Positions 35,672-46,559 of a stretch of DNA of 64,000 nucleotides are shown piece by piece (positions within the stretch are counted from its first letter, which is position 1; every line of letters begins with the position of its first letter). Below the pieces are notes generated by a model. It saw nothing but the letters and a program-made list of their open reading frames with translations, was not told the origin of the DNA and ran no database searches. A program made the translations under genes and the position numbers. Location of the stretch: positions 439,001-503,000 of the forward strand of contig JAGUCH010000008.1 in the NCBI GenBank assembly GCA_019096065.1, read 5' to 3'. Source of the DNA: Paracyclopina nana (lineage: Eukaryota > Arthropoda > Copepoda > Cyclopoida > Cyclopettidae).

Positions 35672-38246
35672 TTTTCAAAACGAAATTAATATTTAAGGCA
35701 GTTTTTGGCCTACTGGACAAGTTGACATGCAAACTATGACTGAATGGTTGACTTTCTAGGCATAAATGATTGATTTTGATTCTCGCCAACACACTGGGCT
35801 TTCTATTGGGGCTGGCTTGCACCAATAATAACTTTCCAAATCAATTATCAACTTTTGATGGCTTGGTTACACACAACCCAACCAGTTGCATGTGCAAGTA
35901 TCAAGTTTGCAAATAAAGTTGAATTTCCAGTTCACCAACTGACATTCATTCAAAATCAACTTTTTTTTAAAAATAAATTTTTTCAAATTTCCAATTTTGA
36001 TTCTGACATTTTACAAAAAAAGAAGAGAGAGCAATTTCTGAGTAGAATTGCGTTTTAAGCAAAACTAGAAATGAACTATGAAAATATGAGTCTATTTTGA
36101 TTTTTGAAATGTCAGCCTGAAAGTTAATGTTTTTTTTTTTAAATGAAGCTTACATTAATAGGGTAATTTTTATTAAGGCCTTTGTCTGGCTCTGTTGGCT
36201 TCATTTTGGAACTGAAAATTCTGCCTGGTTAAAAAACCTCTTGGAGTGCGTTGAAGCTGCACAGTGTGCCAACTGGTGCGGATATAAATTCAGTTTAAAC
36301 TTGCACAAGTGTTTTTTCTACCACAGATGAAACCTTTTTTTTTTTTGGTTTTTCAACAAAACTCGGCTTAGAAATCAATATTTTCTTCGTGTTTTTACTC
36401 AATTATTTCAATTCTTAAAAAAATATGTTTTTCAGGTTGATTGAAGGTTTTCAAATTATGCTTTTTATGTAATATTTTTTCATATTTTTTGGTTTCACTC
36501 TTGTTGTTTTTTTTTTTTTAAATGAACAAGTGGTTTTGAAAAGCAGAATTGCAAACATTACAAAAATATGGTAGGTGAAAGCAATTTATGGCTTTGCAAA
36601 AAAGGTCAACCTGAATAATAGTAATAATAACTTTGCCAAATCTGAAAATTCATAGTTTCAACAACGCAATTTCATGATTTAGCATCTCAAAACCTAGTTT
36701 AGAAAAATCAAAAAATATTTAAAAATTGCGTCAAAAAAAGCTTTTGTCAAAATCCAAATTTTGACAGAAAAAAATGCATACAAGTGAAATTCATAAAAAG
36801 ATGAGAAGTTCGAAAAAAATGCTTAAAAAATGAGATTTCCAACTCTTTTTCACTTTTTTATTTCGGACAAATTTGAGCACACTGTGCGTGCATGCTTAAT
36901 GGTTTCATAGGTGCACTGTGGAATGCACACTGAGACCATCAGGCTCGAAAAAAGTCCATCAAAATGCAGCTTTAAATCCAATTTTCAGCCACTAAATAAA
37001 ATGGCATTATTTTGAAAAAGTTTAATTTATTTGGCCAAATTTTTCCTCAATGGTGAGTTAGTAGTTGCAAATGCATTGAAGCCAATCCGTGTTTGTCTAC
37101 TTTTAGTACACGTCAGCTTAGCAATTTTTTGCAAAAATCGCATAAAATTCAGCGCGAGACTCTGAAACAGCTCACCTCCATATATTAAATTCACTCTGGG
37201 AATTTCCAAAACTAAAGCACTGCTTGTTTTTATAAAAGTATTAACAATTACTAACAACAGAGATTGAATGGCGTCAGAAAAACCGTTGAGACTCGCGCAG
37301 TCTAGACATCCTGGCGCCATACCACGGCCCGGCTTGAAAAAACCCGTGCAACTTCCGCGAGTCATTGCTTTGATTCTTGTAATAAATTGTGCTGATTTTG
37401 CACTTTGACATGATTAAAGTGCACCATAAATTGAAAATTCAAAGCCCAGCTATTTTTTTCAATATATATTCAAAAAGGAATGCAAGAAAACAGTTTTAAT
37501 TAATTGAGAAATCGAGTTAAACTATGCAGAGGACTTGAGAATTTCTTTATTATGCTTTGTTGCTAAACAAGTTTTGTTGCAGTTTGCACAGCCATAAATG
37601 AGAGTCTGATGTAATGGAATTTTATGGCTAGAAAAGCATGTGATAGACACCTGGGTTTACAAATGAAAATGAAAAAAAATATATATAAATGTCAGTAGCA
37701 ACACAGTTTTATGTTTAATTTACATGGTAGCATAGAACAAATAGCGTAGCATATCTCTAATTATGACACAAGTGTGCAAAGTAACATTTAAGACTTATCA
37801 TCAAAAATGAGGCTTATAATTGCATCACTTACATGTATGATTATTAGCTTCTCTCCTCAATTTCCAAAATTGTATTGTACTCCATTAAAAATCTGAAAAT
37901 GCACTTTTTCCTGCCAAATTGACAACTCAGCAAAATCATCTGATTTTTTTAATAGAAAAAATCCTCAAAATGAAAATTGATGTTTTGACACTTGGCTGTC
38001 AGAGGAAATCATCAAAATGCCATAAAACTAGTTAGTATAACACAAATAAACAAGTGTTACAACAGCAGGTTTCTCCACCCCCCAAATTAAAGCATTTATT
38101 CAGTATTTTATTCACTAGTGAGGAAGGTAGTAGAGTAAATAAGGGGCTTTCTCAAAATTCCCCCTCCCTCCCTCCCATTTTCCCCCCTCTCTCTCACTCT
38201 GCTTGCATCAGCTGAAGTGACAACATCAGAATTTTCTTCATTCACC
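35672..38246. other. Intergenic between divergent zinc-finger and copper-transporter genes
   Basis: No gene supported. At about 37266-37330 is a module with AAAAACCGTTGAGACTCG, AGTCTAGACATC and CTGGCGCCAT. A polypyrimidine tract (CCCCTCCCTCCCTCCC) lies at about 38160-38177, shortly upstream of the copper-transporter start. The zinc-finger and Ctr genes point away from each other, so both promoters should be in this 2.6-kb gap. Confidence 0.5.
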
Positions 38247-41200
38247 ATGTGGACAACTCCATGTTTACTAGTGCTCCTTTTTTCCAACTTTTTTGCCTCA
38301 TCAAATAATTTGCCCAGTGTCACTTTTGCCCAGCTGAGGCTGAGTCAGGCTTCAGACTGGTTAAGACAGGCCAACAATGGCCAATTGGGAGCATTTGTCA
38401 TCACCCATCTGGACCTAGAGTACCAAAAAGCAGTTGGCACACTCCAAAAGGAGGCTCCAGCTTGTCTGGAGACTCATCCAGGGCTACCAGATCTGGAGCT
38501 CAATGATGGCTCTTTTAGAACAACTTTTGCGAGCATGTCTGGTAGCAATGATGGTGATGGTGGCAGCTTGGACTGCTTAACTGGTCCACTCAGTGTGATA
38601 AGTGAGACTTTTGAAGAGGTGGATGATTTGGTGGCTGAAATGATCCAGAGGATCACTGGTCCTCTGTGGATCAAGGATGATGAGGATGTGTTCAAGCTGA
38701 ACAGTGCACCGGTTAAGTCCCACCTACATGTGTACAAAAAAGACAGGTTAATCAAAGGTAAACAAACTTTTTTTGCCTACTACATAGAGAAATTTCTTGA
38801 AGGCCATTGTCATATTTATGAGGTGTCATAAAATGAAAGATTTATATGCTTTAAAGTGTATACATGTTGTTTTTATAGCCTAAAGATTGCAAGGGACATG
38901 AAACAATGAGCTTGTGAGCTTGTTTTTTTTTGTAGACAAGCTCACACAATTGCTCACTTCCTCATTGTTAATCAATATGTCGACAAAGCCTCAGCGAGCC
39001 ACTTTGTAATAATTCCGAACAAACTTTGCTCTCAAGTTCAGAGTCCATGGCTTGATGCGCAGGATGATGCCTATGTTTTGCTTGTTTGCCTGTGCAGTTT
39101 GCAATCTTTGCCAAAGTACGTCAGACTTATCGTTTTCATTTTCAGACCATAAGCGAGCAAAAGAAATGATGGTCCCTTTTCATGTCGACAATGGAATGTA
39201 CTTGATCATCACGCCTTTCCCAGGCCATGGTCTACAAATAGAAAGCAGTTCAGGTGGGATATACTAAAATGCGCGACATGCGCGACAAGCGCGACATGCG
39301 CGACAAACTGCTAAAATGCGCGACATGCGCGACAAACTACTAAAATGCGCGACATGCGCGACTACTAAAATGCGCGACATGCGCGACTACTAAAATGCAT
39401 GGGTGCTGTCACTAAGGCCTAAAATGAGGTGGGTTTTAGGATCTAAAATCAAAGTGGGTTTTACGATCTAACAAATTGGGTTTTAAAGCCTACAGATTTG
39501 GCATCAGGGTACTAAGATCTAAGTAGAAAAATCAAATAAAGTTCATCATGGGTTTTAATATCTAAAGGCCAAGGTTTTATGATCTAACAGCGTGGGTTTT
39601 AAGATCTATTGCATCAGAACAAAAAAAAGTATTCTCAAAACCATGTTGCCAACTAAAACCTGAGCAAGCATTACATGAAAATTAAATGCTAAATGCTGAA
39701 ATGCTATTAGTGAAGTTTTGATAATTGACATTTAATGATCCAACATTTTAGACTTTAAAACCCACGCCTTTAGATAAAAACACCCAGGTACAACAAAATG
39801 ATGCTTTTCCAATGTAGATCTTAAAACCCAGGTGACTAGATCTTAACATCCAGTTGTTAGGCTTTAGCATCCAAATCTTTAGATCTTAAAACCTAGGAGA
39901 AAAAAGCTTAGGCTTTAAAACCTATCTTTATTATAGATCCTAAAACCCACCCCTATTTTAGGCTTTAGTGACTTCTCCCAAATGCGTGACATGCGCGACT
40001 ACTAAATTATGGGACAACAAAAAGTACTTGGATTATTAATCCATTATTAATCTAAGAATTATATGCAGTCTGTCCATTCAAAATTGGACAGTGCTGTAGC
40101 CAAAAGTTTATGTTATGAATTCATGAATTTCAAGGCATAATGGGTATAGGTGGAAAGCTTGAACATTTGGACACCTTTTTTATTTTTTGACGGAATTTAA
40201 AGTATTTTTTTTCTATTTTGGCAAAAAAGACTCAAGCTTTCCAATGAGATTAATTAAGTCCAGTATTTCTTGATTATGTAACCCAAAGTTTAGATTCCCA
40301 CACTGTCCAATATTGAAAGGACAGAGTTCAGACTGTACAATAACAGGCAAAAAAAAAAGAAAAAATGATAATTCTATTTTTAAGTCTAACATTGTATTTT
40401 TTTTCAAGTCTAACATAGTATTTTTTTCAATTCTTACTTTTTTTCAATTCTAACAAATTTTTTTTATTTCATTTCATTGTTGTATCTCCTCTCTGATAAA
40501 AAACAACGCCATAATTTCGGCCGTTACTTTAGGTGAACAGTGCAGAGTGAGCTACATCAACGTAATATTTATGAAAAAGCATGACAAATAATCAGTAATA
40601 GAAAATAGAAAAATATTTCAAGAAGTGGTAACAAAACATTTTTTTTGCATTTTAGTAACCTGTGGTGCTTGTCGCGCATTTTAGTAGTCGCGCATGTCGC
40701 GCATTTTAGTAGTTTGTCGCGCATGTCGCGCTTGTCGCGTATGTCGCGCATGTCGCGCATTTTAGTATATCCCGTTCAGGTCACATCATCAACACCGATG
40801 ATCTGAAGCATGACTCCATAATTGTGCTGATGGGCAGAGGCCTCACTGATTGGCTTCTCATGGATCATCCAGATCAGCACATGTTCCAAGCAGTTCCACA
40901 TGCTGTCGACACATTGATGCCAAGCATGTCACCAAGGGTCATCTATGCTCGAATGAAAGTTGCTCCTTTGGATGCTGAGCCAGAGTCTTCTTCATCGCTT
41001 CCGGATTACAGCATAAAGTTGACATTTGGTGATGTCTTTTACAACCAAGGTTCCATTGAGCCAGATCAACTATGTGCCACAGATCTGGACGGAACAGAAA
41101 AAGTCATTGGTACATCATCATCATCACATGTTACATTTATTTGTAGGCAGATCTAACAGAAACCAAAACACCTGGGAAATGCACATTTTCTGAAAGCTTA

Positions 41201-42582
41201 TGTCCCAAGGGTTCAAATGGTACAAAATTAAAAATCCTGGCCAATCCCTACCCAGTCTTAAAAACCATGTATCTCTGAAATGGGACATTTTACTGGGAAT
41301 ATGAATAGAATTGACCCCTCTAAAACTGTAAGAACTAACTTTTAACTTAATATAAAAATATTTTGGCTGAACAGGAAAGGAGATAAAGGGTTGCAAAAAT
41401 GATTTACGCCAAAGTTTATTCTTCAGTCAAATAGAGTTTCAACAATTTAGAGACTTCGTAAATGATGTCAAAAGTTAGATCTCACTACTTTTGAGGAGAA
41501 ACAACTACAAATATTTTTTAAAAATCAGAAATAAAGGGGCAGGGCCAAGATTTTTATTTTTGTGTCAAATGACCCCTTGGGACATAAGCTTTCAGAAAAT
41601 GAATGTTTCCCAGGTGAGTTTTTTGGTATGGGTAAGATCTTCCTTCAAGCCAATGTGATATGCTAAGAACATGTTTAACAATGATGCATCCATGTTTTTC
41701 CTTGCAGTGAAAAGGGATCATCATGCGAGTGCTGAAGATGAGCTATGTCAAGCTGGAGAATCGTATTGCTGGATGGGATGTCGGCCGCTTCAGAACTGCA
41801 ATTCAACTGATGTTAACGTGTGTTACAGCACAGTGAGTAACATCACATGTGGAACAACTTTCGACAGTCCAATCATGGATCCTGATTGCAAATGGGAATG
41901 TATGGAAAAGCCCGAAGAGCCATTGAACGACTATTGCAACGGTGGCATGGACATGCTGATGCAAGGTTTCGAAACTGCACATGCAGACAAGCAAAAGATG
42001 TGCATCATCCTGTTCATCAAGCCATGGACTCTGAATTCAAGAGCAAAGTTTATCGTTGCTTGCTTGGGAGTGGCTGTCTTAGGCTTTGGCATCGAATTGT
42101 GCATCGCTGTTCGCAGGCTGGTCTCAAGGTAACAGCCGGTTAAATCACATTTCGCTTTGTCGCTAATCGACATTGATTTCAGTCGCAAGGGATACTTCAT
42201 GCGAATAAGACCAATGACCAGGAAGCTTTTAATGACAGCCTTGTTTGCCCTCAACTTGGTCTTGGGATACTTGGCCATGTTGGTGGCAATGACTTATTCG
42301 GTGGAGTTGTTCATTTGTGTCGTGATTGGCATCACAATTGGCCACTTCTTCTTCAACACGAAGACTCCAGTTGGTGAATCGATAGATCCTTGTTGTGCTT
42401 CCCAGAACAATTGTTCATCGAAGGCTGCTGTGATAAATTTGACAAGAACACCCTGTGACATTGAAGGTCATGATGATGGTGATGATTCCGGATCAGAAGA
42501 TGAGCTCAAATCGAATTGCTGCTCTTCGAATCATCATCCGGAGAGCAATGGCATCACCAAACCCATAGTTCATATACAATGA
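38247..42582 (+). CDS. Ctr/SLC31-type copper transporter with long ectodomain
   Basis: This is a membrane protein expected to carry Cu(I) as a trimer. Exons: 38247-38757, 38941-39096, 39146-39253, 40780-41109, 41708-42128, 42183-42582; total 1926 nt, 641 aa. Seen: signal peptide (about 1-25), extracellular region of about 450 residues with a Cys-rich part (SYCWMGC, CKWECM), the Met-rich entry motif GMDMLMQGF (about 446-454), KPWTLNSRAKF before TM1 (about 478-500), TM2 with M541-x3-M545, TM3 with G558-x3-G562, and a cytosolic Cys/His-rich tail (CC, HH). These motifs are diagnostic of Ctr proteins; most are much shorter. The start chosen has CACC before ATG and leads the hydrophobic signal; an ATG 30 nt upstream is in frame. 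The exon 1-2-3 junctions are least certain. Intron 3 is a transposon; intron 4 holds a MITE. It converges on the BET gene. Confidence 0.85.
39393..39987 (+). mobile_element. 579-bp MITE nested in the Ctr-intron transposon
   Basis: The element is 39401-39979. Its left end is GGGTGCTGTCACTAAGGCCT and its right end, reversed, is GGGAGAAGTCACTAAAGCCT; similarity continues through GGTGGGTTTTAGGATCT. It is flanked by AAATGCAT (39393-39400) and AAATGCGT (39980-39987), an 8-bp target duplication with one CpG-type difference. Internally the words GGGTTTTAAGATCT and AGATCTTAAAACCC recur in both orientations. It was inserted after the outer element. Confidence 0.85.
40070..40345 (+). repeat. Internal palindromic region of the Ctr-intron transposon
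   Basis: ATTGGACAGTG...CAAAAGTTTA at about 40083-40110 and the inverse TAAACTTTGGGTTAC...CACTGTCCAAT (its complement on the other side, about 40279-40314), together with GGAAAGCTTGA and TCAAGCTTTCC, form a large imperfect hairpin in the centre of the element. Confidence 0.6.
41147..41645 (+). mobile_element. MITE inside intron 4 of the Ctr gene
   Basis: The left segment with CACCTGGGAAATGCACATTT and TGAAAGCTTATGTCCCAAGG (about 41170-41218) is inverted at about 41570-41617 (CCTTGGGACATAAGCTTTCA, TTTCCCAGGTG). Weaker similarity reaches AGATCT at both outer edges. About 0.5 kb, no open frame. The 598-nt intron 4 (41110-41707) is mostly this element; its splice sites lie outside the inverted repeats, unlike intron 3. 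Confidence 0.75.
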
Positions 42583-42875
42583 GAAATAGCACAAGAAAAA
42601 AATATAATTAGCAGAGTCTAGTTTCGTACTTCAAATTTCAGAGTTGATTTATATTTATTCACAGCACAATGATTTTTCATTTTTTTCTCTTGACAGTTTT
42701 CTTCTTTTTTCACAAAAAATCCACAAACAATCTAACAAAGTTGAACAAAAAAACTGGTTTAAGGAGAAGTGAGGTTGATGACAGAATGAATCCTAACTGA
42801 GTTGTAGTTACAATTACAGTTATTAATGGTGTGTTTATCTCTTATATATAGCAAAATACTGCTTTCTTCCTGCCT
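42583..42875. promoter_or_regulatory. Shared 3' region of convergent Ctr and BET genes
   Basis: Only 293 bp separate the two stop codons. On the minus strand GTGAATAAATATAAATC (about 42645-42661) offers an AATAAA polyadenylation signal for the BET gene. That would place the BET transcript end well into the Ctr 3' UTR, so the two 3' UTRs probably overlap. Confidence 0.4.
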
Positions 42876-45800
42876 CTAGTCAGAGTCAGAATCCGAGTCT
42901 GAGTCAGAACTTGAACTGGAATCCGAATCATCAGACTCAGAACCTCGATTGTCCTTCTCTGCTAAAACAGTCGAAGAAGAGGTCACAGACTTTACGTACT
43001 CCTTCAAGTCATCGATGGACTTTTGGCTGAACTCTCGAAACTCCATTTCGACATTTCCCTCATCATCTTGTTCAAGTACTTCATTGTTTTCCTTGAGGAT
43101 CTCGAGGACTGTCATTTGTTGTTCTCCGGATAGGGAACCGATTTGTGTTTTAAGTCGGTTGCCTTCCTCGAGTGTCAGGTTATTTTTTCGTGTCTTCAAC
43201 ATTCCTTGGACCAAAGGAGTTTGAGGTGGCTGAGGTTTGTCCAATTTGGCTTTTGGCAGCTGGTGGCAGTATTGGTGTTGACGTATTTTGATGTTGTTTC
43301 ACTGGGCTAGTCTTCTTCTTTCGCTTAGTTGTTTCCTTTTCCTTTCGCTTCTTCTCCTTCTTCCGGATGTTCATGTAATCCCTGATCAAGGTAGTCAGGT
43401 CAGATTGATGTTGACCATGAAGTTTTGGGCTGCCAAAAGTTTGCTAATGAACCTGTCATCCTCGCTCAAGCCACTGTAAATTGGCGGCATAATTTCATCC
43501 TCCTGCAATCACAAAGCAAAACATGTTACGCTTATAACGAAACAATGAAATTCACTTGCCAAGAATATTAAACTAGCTGTCCAAAGTGGGACATCGTCAA
43601 TCAGGATAATTTGAGTGGATACGCAGGATAAAGGTGAAATTATGCTTTCAAAATTGGCCATAAATGAGCCAAGTATGAGCTTCAAAATTGGCCATAAATG
43701 AGGTAAGTATGAGCTTCAAAATTGGCCATAAATGAGCTAAGTATGAGCTACAAAATCATAAATGAATCATCTAGAGATCATTTATGTTCACTTGCTTTTA
43801 CGCAAAATAAAAAAATTGAAAGATGATTCCACATTTTACATAATTCTAGTATTAAACATAGTGCATAAAAGCAAATACCTGGAAGTCAATTTTGGCAAAC
43901 ATCATCTCAAATTCACTCTGGAGCCTTCCAGCATGCTCCACAAGTGGATCTTTGGGTGATGTGTATCGATAGGTTTCAGTGATGATCCTTCGAACATCAT
44001 CCGCAAACTCCATGGGATGTCGATACCCATTGCTTTTCAGCCTGGCTTGAACCTTGCTCAAGCTCATGGGGTTGTACAATTCAGATTCCATTTTTCGATG
44101 AATCTCAACAAAAGGCTCAACATATTCCTGTAGGAAAAGAAGCTCAAAAATGAATGAAATGATCAAGACAGGACCCAAACAGAGGTCTTACTCGATGCAT
44201 TTTTTGAGTCATCAAGTTCCTCAGGAGGTTTTCGCAAGCCCTCATCGAGCCTGAAGCATTTCTGATTCTGCTCCAAATGTTGGGGTAGGTGGGTTTCTCC
44301 GGGCAAATCCAGGGATTTTTTACGTGCATCCCTCTTTGAGGTTTCCCTTGGAGGTGGCAATGGAGCCATAGGCCTGGAAATGGAATGTGGACCCTCCTTT
44401 TTTAGCTTCTCCAGCCTCTCATGAGTGAACTTCTCGAGGAAGTCTGCAGCCTCAAATACAAAATGTCCTTTCGGATTAAACTTCTTTGCATTGTTCCACA
44501 CCAGTTGGATGTCAGCAATGAGTTCATCTTTGCTCGTGTAGAAGCCATCATCGATTTGAGTCTTGATTGTGCCCAAGTCCATAGGATGGGTGATAATTTG
44601 GTTGTAAGCAGGGAAAATGCCAAGGGCCACTGGATCCACAGGTTTTCGAAATGACAAGGATCGGGGATGCCTGCAAGAGATAATGAATTTATTTGTGTGT
44701 AAATTCAAGGATTTTGGCAAACTGTTTGGACTTAGAATAACTGGACCAACTGCTATTTATATAGACTTGGACTAACCCAACATATTTCAAGGACATGACC
44801 AACTCATGGCAGCCCATGTCCTTTACCAACCAAATATATCTAGAAATTGACCAAATGGACCCAGATCATCCTGCAACCTACATGCATGACTAGCTTAACC
44901 GTTACAGACTTGAGTTCTAAAAGACGGCTTAACAATGACAGACTTGGATCATATGGGCTAACTAAAGCTAATACTAGCTTGGGTAACCTGGAACAACTTG
45001 AGCAAGACTGACTTGAATAGTCTGGACTGACTTGGGTTGTGAGGACAGACTTGAGCTAGACTGACTTAAGTAGTCTGGACTGACTTGGGTAGGGTTGTGA
45101 GGACCGACTTGAGCAGTCTGGGCTGACTTGGGATGTGAGGATTGACTTAAGTAGTCTGGACTGACTTTGGTTGTAATGACTGACTTGGGTAGTAAGGACT
45201 GACTGGGTTTGGCTAGACTTACTTAGGTAGTCTGGACAGACTTGCATAGTCTGGACTGACTTTAGAAATCTTGGGTTATGAGGACTGTCTTGGTTTGTCA
45301 GCACTGACTTGTGCAGACTGGACTGACTTCTGTAGCTGTTACTGACTTTTGTAGTCAAGTCAGCACTATGAAATAATACGGATCTAGGACAAATGTGTGT
45401 AAGTAGGTCTGACTACGGTAACTTGGGCAACTAAGCATAATTGATTGCAGTAGGTCCAAGTCCAAATCACACTAAAAGTTAGTTACACAGGCTTAAGTAT
45501 CATAAAACTAGTTGGTCATGATCCAGTTACGTAAAAAGTAGGTCATGATTTGGGTTATGTCATCAAAAACTAGTTGGTCAGGATCCTGGTAAACAATAGG
45601 TCCCATCTTGGTAGGTCAGGAGTCAACAGTTGGTCCAAGCAAAGGAGCCCCTGATGTTTTACCTTATAAGGGGAACAACCACGTGCGTTCTTAGTGCATT
45701 GATCCAGGCCCGATTTTCCACTGGATCGACCTCAGCCTTGAGCACATTATTATGGCCTCCATCAAGGCCATTGTCATCGTGGCCTTCGACATCGATGGTC

Positions 45801-45910
45801 AATGAGTCCGCAGAAGTCTCCGCCTCTTCTTTGATGGAAGGCGTGGCCACTTCGGGGTTGTCCATGCTTGTAGTCGAATCGTGGCCACTCCCACCGAGAC
45901 CTACGCCCAT
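42876..45910 (-). CDS. BET-family double-bromodomain protein, divergent
   Basis: This is a chromatin reader of acetyl-lysine, nuclear. Exons (minus): 45663-45910, 44324-44670, 44192-44250, 43879-44127, 43453-43502, 43303-43381, 42876-43259; 1416 nt, 471 aa. Seen: bromodomain 1 (about 70-190; HPMDLGTIK and the Asn in KKFNPKG), bromodomain 2 (about 200-300; NPMSLSKV), Lys-rich linker (KKEKKRKEKE), NET domain (about 372-430; LSGEQQMTVLEI), and an acidic Ser/Asp tail. The order BD-BD-NET-Ser/Asp is that of BRD2/3/4 and fs(1)h. Odd points: neither bromodomain keeps the Trp of the WPF shelf, and bromodomain 2 has Thr (YRYTSP) where family members have the acetyl-lysine-binding Asn. The linker needs two tiny introns (71 and 43 nt) or indels to stay in frame. 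Exon 1 is noncoding, so the start is the first ATG of exon 2. Confidence 0.85.
44690..45640 (-). repeat. GACTGACTTGGGTAGTCTG array within a BET intron
   Basis: The 992-nt intron at 44671-45662, which splits bromodomain 1, is largely filled by degenerate units of about 18-20 bp (GGACTGACTTGGGTAGTCT), densest at about 45000-45360. A short AACTAGTTGGTCATGATCC-type series follows at about 45500-45600. No splice signal or coding frame lies within it. Confidence 0.85.
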
Positions 45911-46559
45911 TCTTGAGGCCAGACTTGGTGAGAAAATGCCAATAGGGGGCGTAACAAGGCTGAAAAAAGAACAATTGAGATAAACTAGTTTTTTCCCACA
46001 ACTTTTATGAAGGCCAACTTGTGTAAATAGCAGGCAACAAAAAAGGAGGCCGAGTTTGTTTACATCAATTTTAACGCCAGCTGTTTTCGCGAGAAAAAAG
46101 ACGTTTGTTTTGCTTCTTTTTTACCCCCTTCTCATTTGACGGAAAATTTAGTACTGTCCTTGACTATAAAAATTAAAAATGCAAAAATATTGTCATGCGT
46201 TGATTTAACATAAAAAGCACGAAATGTTTTGAAAATTTGGAGCAAATTTTTTTACATGGCTGAAAATTGACTTTTAGCGAAAAATTGGCTTACTTTGCGA
46301 AAAACACGAATTATGAGTCAGAATTGCGTCAGACTGCATAACAACTGGGCAAAAAGGAACAAAAACACGTCAAATAACCTCCATTTTGCTCCACGTTTTC
46401 CCAAATGACGACGACACACAAAAATACAACTCCTCGTGTTCAATTTGGCAGCAGTCACTCGAAAGTAGCCAGAAATGACGTGAAAACGCCACAAACTTGA
46501 CCAACTCTCGCCGGAAAACATTCAGTTCTGGTAACGCGCGCGAGTCGCGACAGCTGCAT

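Larger units (their letters stand above)
39248..40781 (+). mobile_element. DNA transposon forming intron 3 of the Ctr gene (introner-like)
   Basis: The element proper is 39256-40773. Its ends are GGGATATACTAAAATGCGCG and the inverse CGCGCATTTTAGTATATCCC, an at least 31-bp perfect terminal inverted repeat that continues as GCGCGACAT-type subrepeats. It is flanked by identical 8-bp copies of GTTCAGGT (39248-39255 and 40774-40781). Joining CAG at 39253 to GT at 40780 rebuilds the frame with no lost or gained residue (ESSSG|HIINTDD). No transposase frame is visible. An 8-bp duplication is known for hAT, P and Merlin elements; I cannot assign the superfamily. Confidence 0.93.

Noticed and set aside
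38217..38246. Upstream in-frame ATG of the copper transporter
   Set aside because: Using it would put a polar stretch before the signal peptide. The ATG at 38247 has a better context and leads straight into the hydrophobic leader.
39096..39145. 30-nt intron from AAA|gtacgt to ttttcag in the copper-transporter gene
   Set aside because: Donor motif is excellent but the phase gives an immediate stop; a 49-nt intron from A|gtttgc keeps the frame. The junction remains uncertain.
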